NCBI RefSeq assembly: GCF_900104605.1
Contig: NZ_LT629960.1
Span: forward strand, 620,001-684,000
From: Tidjanibacter massiliensis
Lineage (GTDB): Bacteria; Bacteroidota; Bacteroidia; Bacteroidales; Rikenellaceae
Reading direction: 5' to 3'
Length of the DNA: 64,000 bases
The position numbers were made by a program, and so were the translations under genes. The notes beneath the pieces were generated by a model, which had not been told where the DNA came from, searched no databases, and was given only the letters and a program-made list of their open reading frames with translations. Each line of letters starts with the position of its first letter. Position 1 is the stretch's first letter. Below, piece after piece: positions 34,947 to 43,151 of the stretch.

Positions 34947-35708
34947 ATGAAAGTAAATAAGGTAATGAAAAGGTGGATATGGGCCATGGTGGCCGTATTC
35001 GTAGTACTCTTCTCCATAGACGTGTGTGCTCAGGAGAACGAACGCGGAGTACGTTTCGGTGGAGGTGCCGATGTAGTGAGCGGATATATCTGGCGCGGTG
35101 TTTGGGAAGCGGGGCCCAGCATCCAGCCGACACTGGTGCTGTCGGCAGGCAACTTCTCGGCGACTGCATGGGGCTCGGTGGATTTCGCTTCGACGAGTTA
35201 CAAGGAGATGGACCTCACGCTCGCCTATGCACTCGGTCCCGTGACCGTTTCGTTGGCCGACCTCTATTGGGAGGGGAGTGCGGCAGACCGAAACACTATC
35301 GGCCGTCGCTATTTCCATTTCGGTGCCGATTCGCCCCATCGGGTGGAACTTGGAGTAAGCTGGTGCATTTCGCAAAAAGTCCCTCTTACGCTTGCATGGA
35401 ATACGGTACTGTTCGGCGCAGCGGACGTGAACTCCAAAGGTAACCGCGCCTATGCGACTTACGTGGAGCTCTCCTATCCGTTTGCTGTCAAGGGGGTTGA
35501 TATGAAGGCCGGCATCGGCATCGTTCCCTGGAACGCTTACGGCACCTATGGTATCGACAGGGACTTTTACGTCCAGAATGTTTTCCTGAATGCTGGAAAA
35601 AGCTGGACGGTGGCCGGTTCGCTCCAGTTGGGACTTTTTACCTCGCTCAGTTGGAATCCTGCCCTGGAAGATGTTAATTTTGTGGGAGGCATATCCCTGA
35701 GGATGTAA
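34947..35708 (+). CDS. TorF family putative porin
   Basis: A protein of about 253 residues with a signal peptide (K-V-N-K-V-M-K-R then a hydrophobic run to V-C-A-Q). The mature part opens with G-G-A-D-V-V-S-G-Y-I-W-R-G, the marker of TorF-type porins, and continues as amphipathic beta strands to a C-terminal G-G-I-S-L-R-M. It should form an outer-membrane barrel. Lying between kdpC and the sensor genes, it may let K+ through the outer membrane under shortage. Starts at 34947 or 34965 are both possible. Confidence 0.8.
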   Translation: MKVNKVMKRWIWAMVAVFVVLFSIDVCAQENERGVRFGGGADVVSGYIWRGVWEAGPSIQPTLVLSAGNFSATAWGSVDFASTSYKEMDLTLAYALGPVTVSLADLYWEGSAADRNTIGRRYFHFGADSPHRVELGVSWCISQKVPLTLAWNTVLFGAADVNSKGNRAYATYVELSYPFAVKGVDMKAGIGIVPWNAYGTYGIDRDFYVQNVFLNAGKSWTVAGSLQLGLFTSLSWNPALEDVNFVGGISLRM

Positions 35709-35713
35709 CGGAG

Positions 35714-36826
35714 ATGGATAAACAAGACAGTGTACAGCGTTTTCTGGAACTCATACGGCGTTCGCACCGGGGAAAATTCAAGATTTACATTGGTATGAGT
35801 GCCGGTGTGGGCAAGACATACCGTATGCTCCAGGAGGCCCATCAACTGCTTGAAGCCGGTGTGGACGTGCGAATCGGATACATCGAGACGCACGGCAGGC
35901 CCGATACGGAAGCTCTTCTCGAAGGGCTTCCGGTCGTGCCTTTACGCAAACTGTTTTACAAGGGGAAGGAGCTGGAGGAAATGGATACGCAGGCCATCAT
36001 CAATCTCCATCCCGAAATCGTCATCGTGGACGAACTGGCGCACACCAACATCGAGGGGAGCGGCAATCCGAAACGGTGGCAGGATGTGATGCAGATACTC
36101 GAAGCGGGTATCAGCGTTATCTCGGCGGTGAATATCCAGCACATCGAGGGACTGAACGAATCCGTGCAGGAAATTACGGGCGTAGAGATACGGGAGCGTA
36201 TTCCCGACAGCGTACTGGCCATGGCGGATGAAGTGGTGAATATCGACCTGACCGCCGAGGAGCTTATCAATCGGCTGAAAGCCGGTAAGATATACAAACC
36301 CGACAAGATAAATGCCGCGCTCAATAATTTCTTTACGCAGGATAACATCCTGCAACTGCGCGAACTGGCTCTCAAGGAGGTGGCCATGCGGGTAGAGAAG
36401 AAGGTGGAGAATGAAATCACGGCGGGTGACAAACCGCACCGCGACCGGTTGCTGGCCGTCATCGACTCGTCCGAGAAACGCTCCCGGCGGGTGATACGCA
36501 AGACTGCCCGTATGGCGACCCACATCAATGCGCCCTTCTCCGTACTCTACATACAGAGTGACCGCGAGACGGCGGACCGGATACCGCTCGCCAATCAGCG
36601 GTATCTGATAAACAACCTGAATCTTGCATCGGAACTCGGCGGCGAGATACGCAGGATACATTCCAACCGACCGGTGGAAACCATTCTTGAGGTATGCCGC
36701 GAACAGAAGGTGAGTTTCGTCTGCATCGCGCGTCCCGAATTTTCACCCGTAAAAGGGATACTCGGATTCTGGAAACTGACGGGAAGGCTTTCCCGCATGA
36801 ATATAGACCTTTTAATCTTATCGTAG
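35714..36826 (+). CDS. Truncated KdpD: N-terminal sensor and USP domains only
   Basis: A 370-residue cytosolic protein that equals the N-terminal half of KdpD. The KdpD domain (about 18-230) has Walker A G-M-S-A-G-V-G-K-T at 27-35 and V-I-V-D-E-L-A-H-T-N; a universal-stress-protein domain follows (about 245-370). The membrane, GAF and kinase parts of classical KdpD are absent, and the frame ends cleanly rather than by decay. The kinase gene starts three bases later. It likely senses K+ or c-di-AMP and acts on the separate kinase. Confidence 0.92.
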   Translation: MDKQDSVQRFLELIRRSHRGKFKIYIGMSAGVGKTYRMLQEAHQLLEAGVDVRIGYIETHGRPDTEALLEGLPVVPLRKLFYKGKELEEMDTQAIINLHPEIVIVDELAHTNIEGSGNPKRWQDVMQILEAGISVISAVNIQHIEGLNESVQEITGVEIRERIPDSVLAMADEVVNIDLTAEELINRLKAGKIYKPDKINAALNNFFTQDNILQLRELALKEVAMRVEKKVENEITAGDKPHRDRLLAVIDSSEKRSRRVIRKTARMATHINAPFSVLYIQSDRETADRIPLANQRYLINNLNLASELGGEIRRIHSNRPVETILEVCREQKVSFVCIARPEFSPVKGILGFWKLTGRLSRMNIDLLILS

Positions 36827-36829
36827 GCT

Positions 36830-38545
36830 ATGAAGATACAGAAGAGGCTTACATTGGGAATCGGCGTTCTGTTCGCCATGATACTGTTGCTCGGCGTGCT
36901 GTCCACCAGTTATGTCCGGCAGCTTTCGCAGGCTACGAAAACCATACTTGCCGACAATTACGCGTCGCTGGAGTATGCGGCCGACATGCTCCGTTCGCTC
37001 AACGACATCGGGGAGGATTCCGTTTCGCGGCACGACCTGCGGCAGAGTCTCGCCATGCAGCAGCGGAATATTACGGAAATCAATGAGAAGGAGATTACCT
37101 CTTCCCTCGAAAGGCATGTGGCGGCGTTGAGCGACTCCGTCACGGAACAGGAACTGCAACTCGTGCGCGAAGACCTGCTGCGCATCATGGAGGTCAACAT
37201 GGCGGCCATCCGTGCAAAGAGTGCGGGCGTGGAGGAACGGGCCGACCAAGTGATGTGGTGGCTGATAGTGATTGCCGCCTTGTGTGCGGTTATTGCCGGA
37301 GTGTTCCTCGTGTGGTTTCCCAAGGTAATCGTGAGGCCGATAGACGAATTGAAGAAAGGAATAACGGAGATAGCCAACCATAATTACGACCAGCGGCTCG
37401 ACTTTTCGGGCAATAGGGAATTCGAGTCCGTTGCTGAATCGTTCAACGACATGGCGGCCCGGCTCGACGAATACCGGCGCAGCTCGCTGGACGATTTGAT
37501 GATGGCCAAGAAGCGTATCGAGGCCATCGTGAATTCGTTGCACGAACCCATCGTCGGGCTCGGTCCCGACCGTACCATCCTGTTCATGAACCGGGAGGCG
37601 CTCTCCGTACTCAATCTGACGGACGATGTGGTCGGACGCAACGCGACCGATGTCGCCCTTTCCAACGACTTGCTGCGCAGGCTCGTCCGGGAACTTTACG
37701 GCGATGCGAAGCCCGAGAGCAGGGAGCCGTTGAAAATCTATGCCGACAATAAGGAAAGTTATTTCCAGATGGAGAACGTGCCGCTCTATATCACGCCTAT
37801 CGGAAAAACGGAATGTGAATTCATAGGCAATTTGATTATTCTGAACAATATTACACGATATAAGGAACTCGACTCGGCGAAAACCAACTTCATATCCACC
37901 GTGTCGCACGAGATGAAAACGCCCATATCATCCATCATGATGAGCCTGCAACTGTTGAACGACGACCGTCTCGGTACGTTGAACGGGGAACAGAAGCAGC
38001 TGGTGGAGAGCATCAAAGACAGCAGCGACCGGCTTCTGGAGATAACGGGCGAACTGCTCAACATGACGCAGATAGAAACGGGCAAACTGAAGCTGCATCC
38101 CAAGATTACGAAGCCTATCGAACTGATTGATTACGCAATAAAATCCACACGGGTACTGGCCGAAAGGTTCTGCTGTTTCGTGGAAGTGGATTATCCGGAG
38201 AAGATTTCCAAGATTTTCGTGGACAGCGAGAAGATAGCATGGGTCATTACGAATCTGCTCTCCAATGCGATACATCATTCGCCCGAACGTTCGCGCATCA
38301 TCGTGGGAGCCGTGCAGCACGACAAGGCCGTAGAAATATACGTTCAGGATTTCGGACGCGGCATCGACCCGCGCTACCACAAGAGCATTTTCGAGCGTTA
38401 CTTCCGGGTACCCGGGACAAAGGTGCAGGGCAGCGGTCTCGGCCTGGCCATCTCCAAGGAGTTTGTGGAGGCGCACGGCGGAACGATTAGCGTCGAAAGC
38501 GAGATAGGTAAGGGCAGCCGGTTTTCGATAATGCTTCCCGCATGA
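36830..38545 (+). CDS. HAMP-PAS sensor histidine kinase of the kdp locus
   Basis: A 571-residue inner-membrane kinase: first helix about 8-27, a helical periplasmic domain about 28-140, second helix 141-163, HAMP (V-R-P-I-D-E-L-K-K-G-I) to about 215, PAS about 235-345, then HisKA with His360 in V-S-H-E-M-K-T-P and HATPase with N-L-L-S-N-A, D-F-G-R-G-I and G-S-G-L-G-L-A. Three bases separate it from the KdpD half. It probably phosphorylates the NtrC-type regulator at 28532. Its N-terminal layout is mirrored in the kinase-less protein beside trkH. Confidence 0.93.
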   Translation: MKIQKRLTLGIGVLFAMILLLGVLSTSYVRQLSQATKTILADNYASLEYAADMLRSLNDIGEDSVSRHDLRQSLAMQQRNITEINEKEITSSLERHVAALSDSVTEQELQLVREDLLRIMEVNMAAIRAKSAGVEERADQVMWWLIVIAALCAVIAGVFLVWFPKVIVRPIDELKKGITEIANHNYDQRLDFSGNREFESVAESFNDMAARLDEYRRSSLDDLMMAKKRIEAIVNSLHEPIVGLGPDRTILFMNREALSVLNLTDDVVGRNATDVALSNDLLRRLVRELYGDAKPESREPLKIYADNKESYFQMENVPLYITPIGKTECEFIGNLIILNNITRYKELDSAKTNFISTVSHEMKTPISSIMMSLQLLNDDRLGTLNGEQKQLVESIKDSSDRLLEITGELLNMTQIETGKLKLHPKITKPIELIDYAIKSTRVLAERFCCFVEVDYPEKISKIFVDSEKIAWVITNLLSNAIHHSPERSRIIVGAVQHDKAVEIYVQDFGRGIDPRYHKSIFERYFRVPGTKVQGSGLGLAISKEFVEAHGGTISVESEIGKGSRFSIMLPA

Positions 38546-38633
38546 CCGGTACGATTTTGTCCGGACGGCCCTGTTTGCAGGAAAGCTGGTGCAGGGACAA
38601 TTCGACAACGCCCTTTTACGTTCATTGTGCACC

Positions 38634-39569
38634 ATGATAGTAAGTGCGAGCAGGAGAACGGATATTCCGGCGTTTTATGCGCCGTGGTTCTATAACAGGT
38701 TGAAGGAGGGGTACGTACTCGTACCCAATCCATTCAATCCGCGTACGGTAAGCCGGGTCGGCCTTACTCCCGATACGGTGGACTGCATCGTTTTCTGGAC
38801 GAAGAATCCCGCTCCCATGCTGGACGGATTGGAGCGGCTGAGAGATTACCGGTATTATTTCCAGTTCACGCTGAATCCATACGGCCGGGATATGGAACGT
38901 AACCTGCCGGCATTGGAAGCGAGGCTCGGTACTTTCCGGCGGTTGGCGGAACGGATAGGCCCGGAACGTGTGATATGGCGTTACGACCCGGTACTGCTGG
39001 GAGGTGCTTACGATATTCGGTTCCATACGGGGGCTTTCGCCGCGCTGGCCGCCGGATTGAAGGGATATACCGAGAAGTGTATGATAGGATTCCTCGACTT
39101 TTATCGCCATATTCGCAAGGTCATGGATGAGGCTGGGGCAGGGGCTCCGTCTCCGGAGGATACGGAACGTCTGGCCGCTGCTTTCGGGGATACGGCTGCG
39201 AAGTACGGCATCTTACTCGAAACCTGTACATCCAAAGTGGATTTGCGGCGTTTCGGCATCCGAAGCGGTTGTTGTATAGACAGGGAATTGGCGGAGCGGC
39301 TGACGGGGTATCCGCTCTCCGCCCGGAAAGATGGCGGCCAGCGCGGCGTATGCAACTGTGCGGAGAGTATCGATATCGGGATGTACGGAAGCTGCCCGCA
39401 CGGTTGCACGTATTGTTACGCTGTAAGGGGCGGTGCGGCAGCGGCGGCGAAGAGGTACGGCATGCACGATATTCACTCTCCCATGATGCTGGGATATCCG
39501 CGGCCGGAGGATACCATTCGAGAACGTACCGCAGAGAGTCTGCGGAAAATACAGGGAAAGTTGTTCTGA
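38634..39569 (+). CDS. DUF1848 protein with C-terminal radical-SAM-like cysteines
   Basis: A 311-residue protein that begins I-V-S-A-S-R-R-T-D-I-P-A-F-Y, the invariant DUF1848 start, with V-F-W-T-K-N-P-A-P near residue 53. The C-terminus has a cysteine cluster: Cys240, Cys242 and a CX3CX2C motif at Cys254, Cys258 and Cys261, like the cluster motif found at the N-terminus of radical SAM enzymes but placed last. Biochemical function is unknown. The first frame Met is rejected because the family starts at 38634. Confidence 0.88.
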   Translation: MIVSASRRTDIPAFYAPWFYNRLKEGYVLVPNPFNPRTVSRVGLTPDTVDCIVFWTKNPAPMLDGLERLRDYRYYFQFTLNPYGRDMERNLPALEARLGTFRRLAERIGPERVIWRYDPVLLGGAYDIRFHTGAFAALAAGLKGYTEKCMIGFLDFYRHIRKVMDEAGAGAPSPEDTERLAAAFGDTAAKYGILLETCTSKVDLRRFGIRSGCCIDRELAERLTGYPLSARKDGGQRGVCNCAESIDIGMYGSCPHGCTYCYAVRGGAAAAAKRYGMHDIHSPMMLGYPRPEDTIRERTAESLRKIQGKLF

Positions 39570-39627
39570 ATGCCGCGGCGGCCGGCTTGATACAGACTGT
39601 CCGGCGAAGACTTGTTGCAATCTGCGG

Positions 39628-39815
39628 TTAGACGAGAAATTTCCGTAACCGATTCCTATGGACGGCATAAAGGACGGTATCGGCCGCTGTGAGGGCCGAG
39701 CCAGGTATCAATACGAGACCGATGGCCAGAAATACGATACCGAGTGTGAGCGATGCCTGTCAATTCCGGATAGCACGGAATACTGGCTGACATTGTAAAC
39801 GATTACTCTCTCCAT
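39628..39815 (-). pseudogene. Frameshifted small membrane protein gene
   Basis: On the minus strand an AAAAGGATT ribosome site precedes ATG at 39815, giving M-E-R-V-I-V-Y-N-V-S-Q-Y-S-V-L. That frame soon loses sense. In another frame, from about 39760, a clear membrane segment appears (A-S-L-T-L-G-I-V-F-L-A-I-G-L-V-L-I-P-G) followed by a basic tail R-N-R-L-R-K-F-L-V and a stop at 39628. The total length is one base short of a whole number of codons. A single missing base would restore a 62-residue single-helix protein. Could be a sequencing error or real decay. Confidence 0.5.
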
Positions 39816-39954
39816 AATCCTTTTGAGTTTTAAGTGGAAACTGCAGGGAGGAGAGCAGAAACATGTCCGGCTGCAAAAACGCTGAAAAGGCGGCAGTTAT
39901 CGGTCTCTTCAGCCTTCATCGGAACGGTCGGGCCGGAAGACAAGGAACGGGTAA

Positions 39955-39994
39955 CGACAAGGGAATACCGTGCCGCAGCGGTATTCCCTTGTCG
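39955..39994 (-). terminator. Perfect 16-bp hairpin after floA
   Basis: CGACAAGGGAATACCG is exactly inverted around TGCCGCAG, 17 bases beyond the floA stop. No T-tract on the minus strand. The remainder of 39816-39954 shows nothing I can support. Confidence 0.65.
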
Positions 39995-40010
39995 AACGGG
40001 ATGGCATTTG

Positions 40011-40979
40011 CTATTTTTTCTCGGGCTTTGCTATGCTTTCGCGCATCTGCGTATCGGCCTGTACGTTCTGGAGTCTGTAATAGTCCATGATGCCGAGGTT
40101 CCCGCTCCGGAACGCTTCGGCTATCGCAAGCGGTATTTCCGCTTCGGCGAGTATTACTTTGGCCCGCGCTTCCTGTGCTTTGGCCTTGTTCTCCTGCTCA
40201 TGCGCTACTGCCATGGCGCGTTTCTCCTCCGCTTTGGCCTGTGCGATGTTCTTGTCTGCATTGGCCTGGTCAATCTGAAGTTCGGCGCCGATGTTCTTCC
40301 CTACGTCGATATCCGCTATGTCGATGGAGAGAATCTCGAATGCCGTTCCCGCATCCAGGCCTTTTTCGAGCACTACGCGGGAGATGTAATCGGGATTTTC
40401 GAGTACGACCGTATGCGATTCGGCGGAGCCTATCGAAGAGACGATTCCCTCTCCGACGCGGGCGAGCACCGTCTCCTCGCCCGCCCCTCCGACAAGCTGC
40501 TTGATGTTGGCACGAACCGTAACCCTCGCCTTGGCGATGAGTTGGATACCGTTCTTGGCGACGGCCGACACGGGCGGAGTATTGATGACTTTCGGATTGA
40601 CCGACATCTGGACCGCTTCGAATACGTTCCGGCCGGCCAGGTCGATGGCGGATGCCATCTTGAAATCGAGATTGATGTTGGCTTTCTGTGCGGATACGAG
40701 TGCCTGGATGACGTTCGGTACATTGCCTTTCGCCAGATAATGCGCCTCGAGTTCATTCGGGTTCAGATGGAGCCCTGCTTTCGTTCCGGTTATCATCTCA
40801 TTGACTATCAGCGTAGCGGGAACCTTGCGCCAGCGCATCAGTATAAGCTGCAGAAGCGATATCCTTACACCCGACAGCAGTGCCTTGAACCACAGTCCGA
40901 CGGGGACGAAATAGAAAAGCAGCCAAAGTAGTACGATGACAACTACGGCAACCGCGATGATGAGTCCGATATTTTCCAT
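40011..40979 (-). CDS. floA: Flotillin-like protein FloA
   Basis: A 322-residue membrane-microdomain scaffold. The N-terminal hairpin helix ([24 protein letters not shown]) anchors it on the inner face; then an SPFH-type domain ([17 protein letters not shown]) and a C-terminal Ala/Glu/Lys coiled coil with [11 protein letters not shown]. It matches YqfA/FloA of Bacillus in length and order. An ATG six bases earlier is also possible. The NfeD gene lies just upstream, the standard pairing. Confidence 0.93.
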   Translation of the reverse strand: MENIGLIIAVAVVVIVLLWLLFYFVPVGLWFKALLSGVRISLLQLILMRWRKVPATLIVNEMITGTKAGLHLNPNELEAHYLAKGNVPNVIQALVSAQKANINLDFKMASAIDLAGRNVFEAVQMSVNPKVINTPPVSAVAKNGIQLIAKARVTVRANIKQLVGGAGEETVLARVGEGIVSSIGSAESHTVVLENPDYISRVVLEKGLDAGTAFEILSIDIADIDVGKNIGAELQIDQANADKNIAQAKAEEKRAMAVAHEQENKAKAQEARAKVILAEAEIPLAIAEAFRSGNLGIMDYYRLQNVQADTQMRESIAKPEKK

Positions 40980-41045
40980 AAGCATTGTTTGGTATTTGGG
41001 TTTGTCTTTGTCCGTTCGTGTCGATGTTCGGGAACGACCGTTCCG

Positions 41046-41531
41046 TTATGCCTCCTCTTCTGCGGAACGTGAGAGGGGTTTTACCACGACGGTGAAGTTG
41101 TCGAAACCGATGACCTCCACTTCCCTGTGCGGGTCGATGTAGACGTCGATGGATTTGGCTTCGTAAGTCTTGCCGTTCAGCATCACTTTGCCGCCGGGGG
41201 CGAGCCGTGTGACGGTCGTTCCCCGGTCGCCAGCCGCGATATGCTCCTTCTCGGGCGACGGCTGCGAGGCTCCGTCTATGTTGTTGTGCAGGGCAAGCCG
41301 CTTCCATGTCTTTGCTCGCAGCCCCATTGCCAGCATGATGACCGACAATACGAGTACGGCCGCCAGCGCAATGAATCCCCCGGCATTGCCGTATTTCACG
41401 AACGCTTCATAGATGCCGAACCCGCAGGAGATGAGTGCGCCTATGCCTGCGACCGTAATGCCCGGGAGCAGGAATACCTCCACGCCGAGCAGAAATATGC
41501 CGAGTATGATGAGAATGATTACCAGTGCCAT
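41046..41531 (-). CDS. NfeD-like membrane protein
   Basis: A 161-residue protein with three membrane segments in the first 75 residues (I-I-L-I-I-L-G-I-F-L-L-G-V-E-V-F-L-L-P-G is characteristic) and a C-terminal OB-fold domain (G-T-T-V-T-R-L-A-P-G-G-K-V-M-L-N-G-K-T-Y) from about 100. NfeD proteins partner with flotillin-like or stomatin-like scaffolds. It lies 66 bases before floA, on the same strand. Confidence 0.9.
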   Translation of the reverse strand: MALVIILIILGIFLLGVEVFLLPGITVAGIGALISCGFGIYEAFVKYGNAGGFIALAAVLVLSVIMLAMGLRAKTWKRLALHNNIDGASQPSPEKEHIAAGDRGTTVTRLAPGGKVMLNGKTYEAKSIDVYIDPHREVEVIGFDNFTVVVKPLSRSAEEEA

Positions 41532-41566
41532 GATGTATTTTGTTTAAAATATCCGATTGATTCGGG

Positions 41567-43120
41567 CTACTGGACGGCGACTATTCGAATTGTCAGTCCC
41601 GGTTCCACGGTGTCGATATCCTGTACGAGCGCTTCGGCCAGTGTTTTGTTGTTGAACGAACCGACCACGAACAGGGGTTCGCCCGTTTCCGGGTCGGCCG
41701 TGCGCGAAACCTCTTTCCCGGCAGCCTGTGTCGATATGACGTCGCGGACGACGCGGCTCAGGCTCTCTCCGGCTCCGCCTATCTCTACACGGTAGCGTAT
41801 TCTGGTGGACGGTTCGGTCACAGCGCTTCCGCTCTCGGCACCCGGCGCGGCGTCGTACAGACCGTCGTGCCATGCCACCACCCGCGGGTTCCGGAATCCC
41901 TGCCGTTTAAGCCGGGCCGCCGCCTCTTCCGCTTCGGCATAGGTCGCATATCCTCCGGCATAATAGTAGTGTTTCCGGTCGGCTTTCGTCTCCTGCGACA
42001 GCGGATAGACATTCCTGAAGACCGATACGGGCTGCGGTCTCGAATAGGCGCCTAACAGTATCCGGTACATCGAACCGCGTGGAAATATCTCTACCTGCGG
42101 TACCTGGTTGATATTCGCATATCTCGCAGGCCGCACAATTTGGGCATCGGCAAAATCGTAAAACATGCGTTCGCGGGTGTCGAGCACGGGCAGGAAATAG
42201 TCGTCGATATGGCTGGTGGGAGGGGTGAGGCTGTTGAGCGAATCCGCCGCCCCGGTCAGTCCGGCCCGGTCGGCTATCCGTATCTCGTATCCGGCTATCA
42301 GCAGTTTTTGCAGGGCATACCGTGCGACCTCTTCATACATATACTCCCCTTCGATTTCCGCCTCCAGCAGGAGCATGTTGTTCATCTGTTTCTCCTGTAC
42401 CGCAAGGATATCGCCCTCGCCGTTCTTGTCGAGCACATAATTATAGGCATAGACCTTCGTATCGAAGACGCTTTGCCAGAGGTCGCCGATAGCGGGTGCC
42501 AGGCGTTCGTTCTCCGCCGCCAGTGCCGTTATCCGTGCATGGAGACTGTCCGCCTGTGGGCCTTTGACTGCGACATGATAGACGGGAAGCAGAAGCGCCA
42601 TCTGGTCGTAATTCTCCTGCAGTTTTCCTATCAGCTCAGCCACTTCGTTCTCTTTCTTCTGTGCTGCGAGCAGTTGCCTGTAATCGGCTGCGGAAAGGTT
42701 GTCGCGGAAATAATCGTTGTCCACCAGCATCGTTTTCCCGTTGTCCGCAGCGGCAGTGGCGGCAGGCATTACCGGAAGACTGAAGCCCTGTTCGCGTTCC
42801 ATACGGGCCATCGTCTCCGATAGACTTTCCAGGTCTGCCCTTACGTCGAACAGGGCCTGTTCGAGTTCCACGATATTGGCGCCGAGCGCCTCTTTCCCCG
42901 GCGAATCCGACGAGAAAAGCTCCCGTGCTTCATCCAGCCGTTCCTTGAGACGGGCTTCCTTTCCCGCCAGTTCGTTGCGGCGCATGGCAAGAGAGTCGTA
43001 ACTGACCGGGGCCGGCTGCTGCACAACGGTCTTCCGCCCTTTGGCCGGTCGCTGTGCCGCCAGCGTCAACGGAGCCAGAAGCGACAGCAAAAGAAAATAT
43101 TTCAGTACTCTCCGTTCCAT
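41567..43120 (-). CDS. Exported SPOR-like repeat protein
   Basis: A 517-residue protein with a signal peptide (R-R-V-L-K-Y-F-L-L-L-S-L-L-A-P-L then L-A-A-Q). A helical, coiled-coil-rich region (about 40-280) is followed by two SPOR-like segments: Y-R-I-L-L-G-A-Y-S-R through Y-Y-Y-A-G-G-Y-A-T-Y-A-E-A-E-E-A-A (about 350-420) and R-I-R-Y-R-V-E-I-G-G through F-V-V-G-S-F-N-N-K-T-L-A-E-A-L (about 440-517). SPOR domains bind denuded peptidoglycan at septa. The role here is inferred. It sits between trkH and nfeD with short gaps. Confidence 0.75.
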   Translation of the reverse strand: MERRVLKYFLLLSLLAPLTLAAQRPAKGRKTVVQQPAPVSYDSLAMRRNELAGKEARLKERLDEARELFSSDSPGKEALGANIVELEQALFDVRADLESLSETMARMEREQGFSLPVMPAATAAADNGKTMLVDNDYFRDNLSAADYRQLLAAQKKENEVAELIGKLQENYDQMALLLPVYHVAVKGPQADSLHARITALAAENERLAPAIGDLWQSVFDTKVYAYNYVLDKNGEGDILAVQEKQMNNMLLLEAEIEGEYMYEEVARYALQKLLIAGYEIRIADRAGLTGAADSLNSLTPPTSHIDDYFLPVLDTRERMFYDFADAQIVRPARYANINQVPQVEIFPRGSMYRILLGAYSRPQPVSVFRNVYPLSQETKADRKHYYYAGGYATYAEAEEAAARLKRQGFRNPRVVAWHDGLYDAAPGAESGSAVTEPSTRIRYRVEIGGAGESLSRVVRDVISTQAAGKEVSRTADPETGEPLFVVGSFNNKTLAEALVQDIDTVEPGLTIRIVAVQ

Positions 43121-43151
43121 AAGTCTTTCCCAAATTGTAAAGTCCTTGCGG

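Noticed and set aside
35714-36826. KdpD half as a pseudogene
   Set aside because: The frame ends cleanly after a complete universal-stress domain and a separate kinase gene follows three bases later, so it looks like a natural short form.
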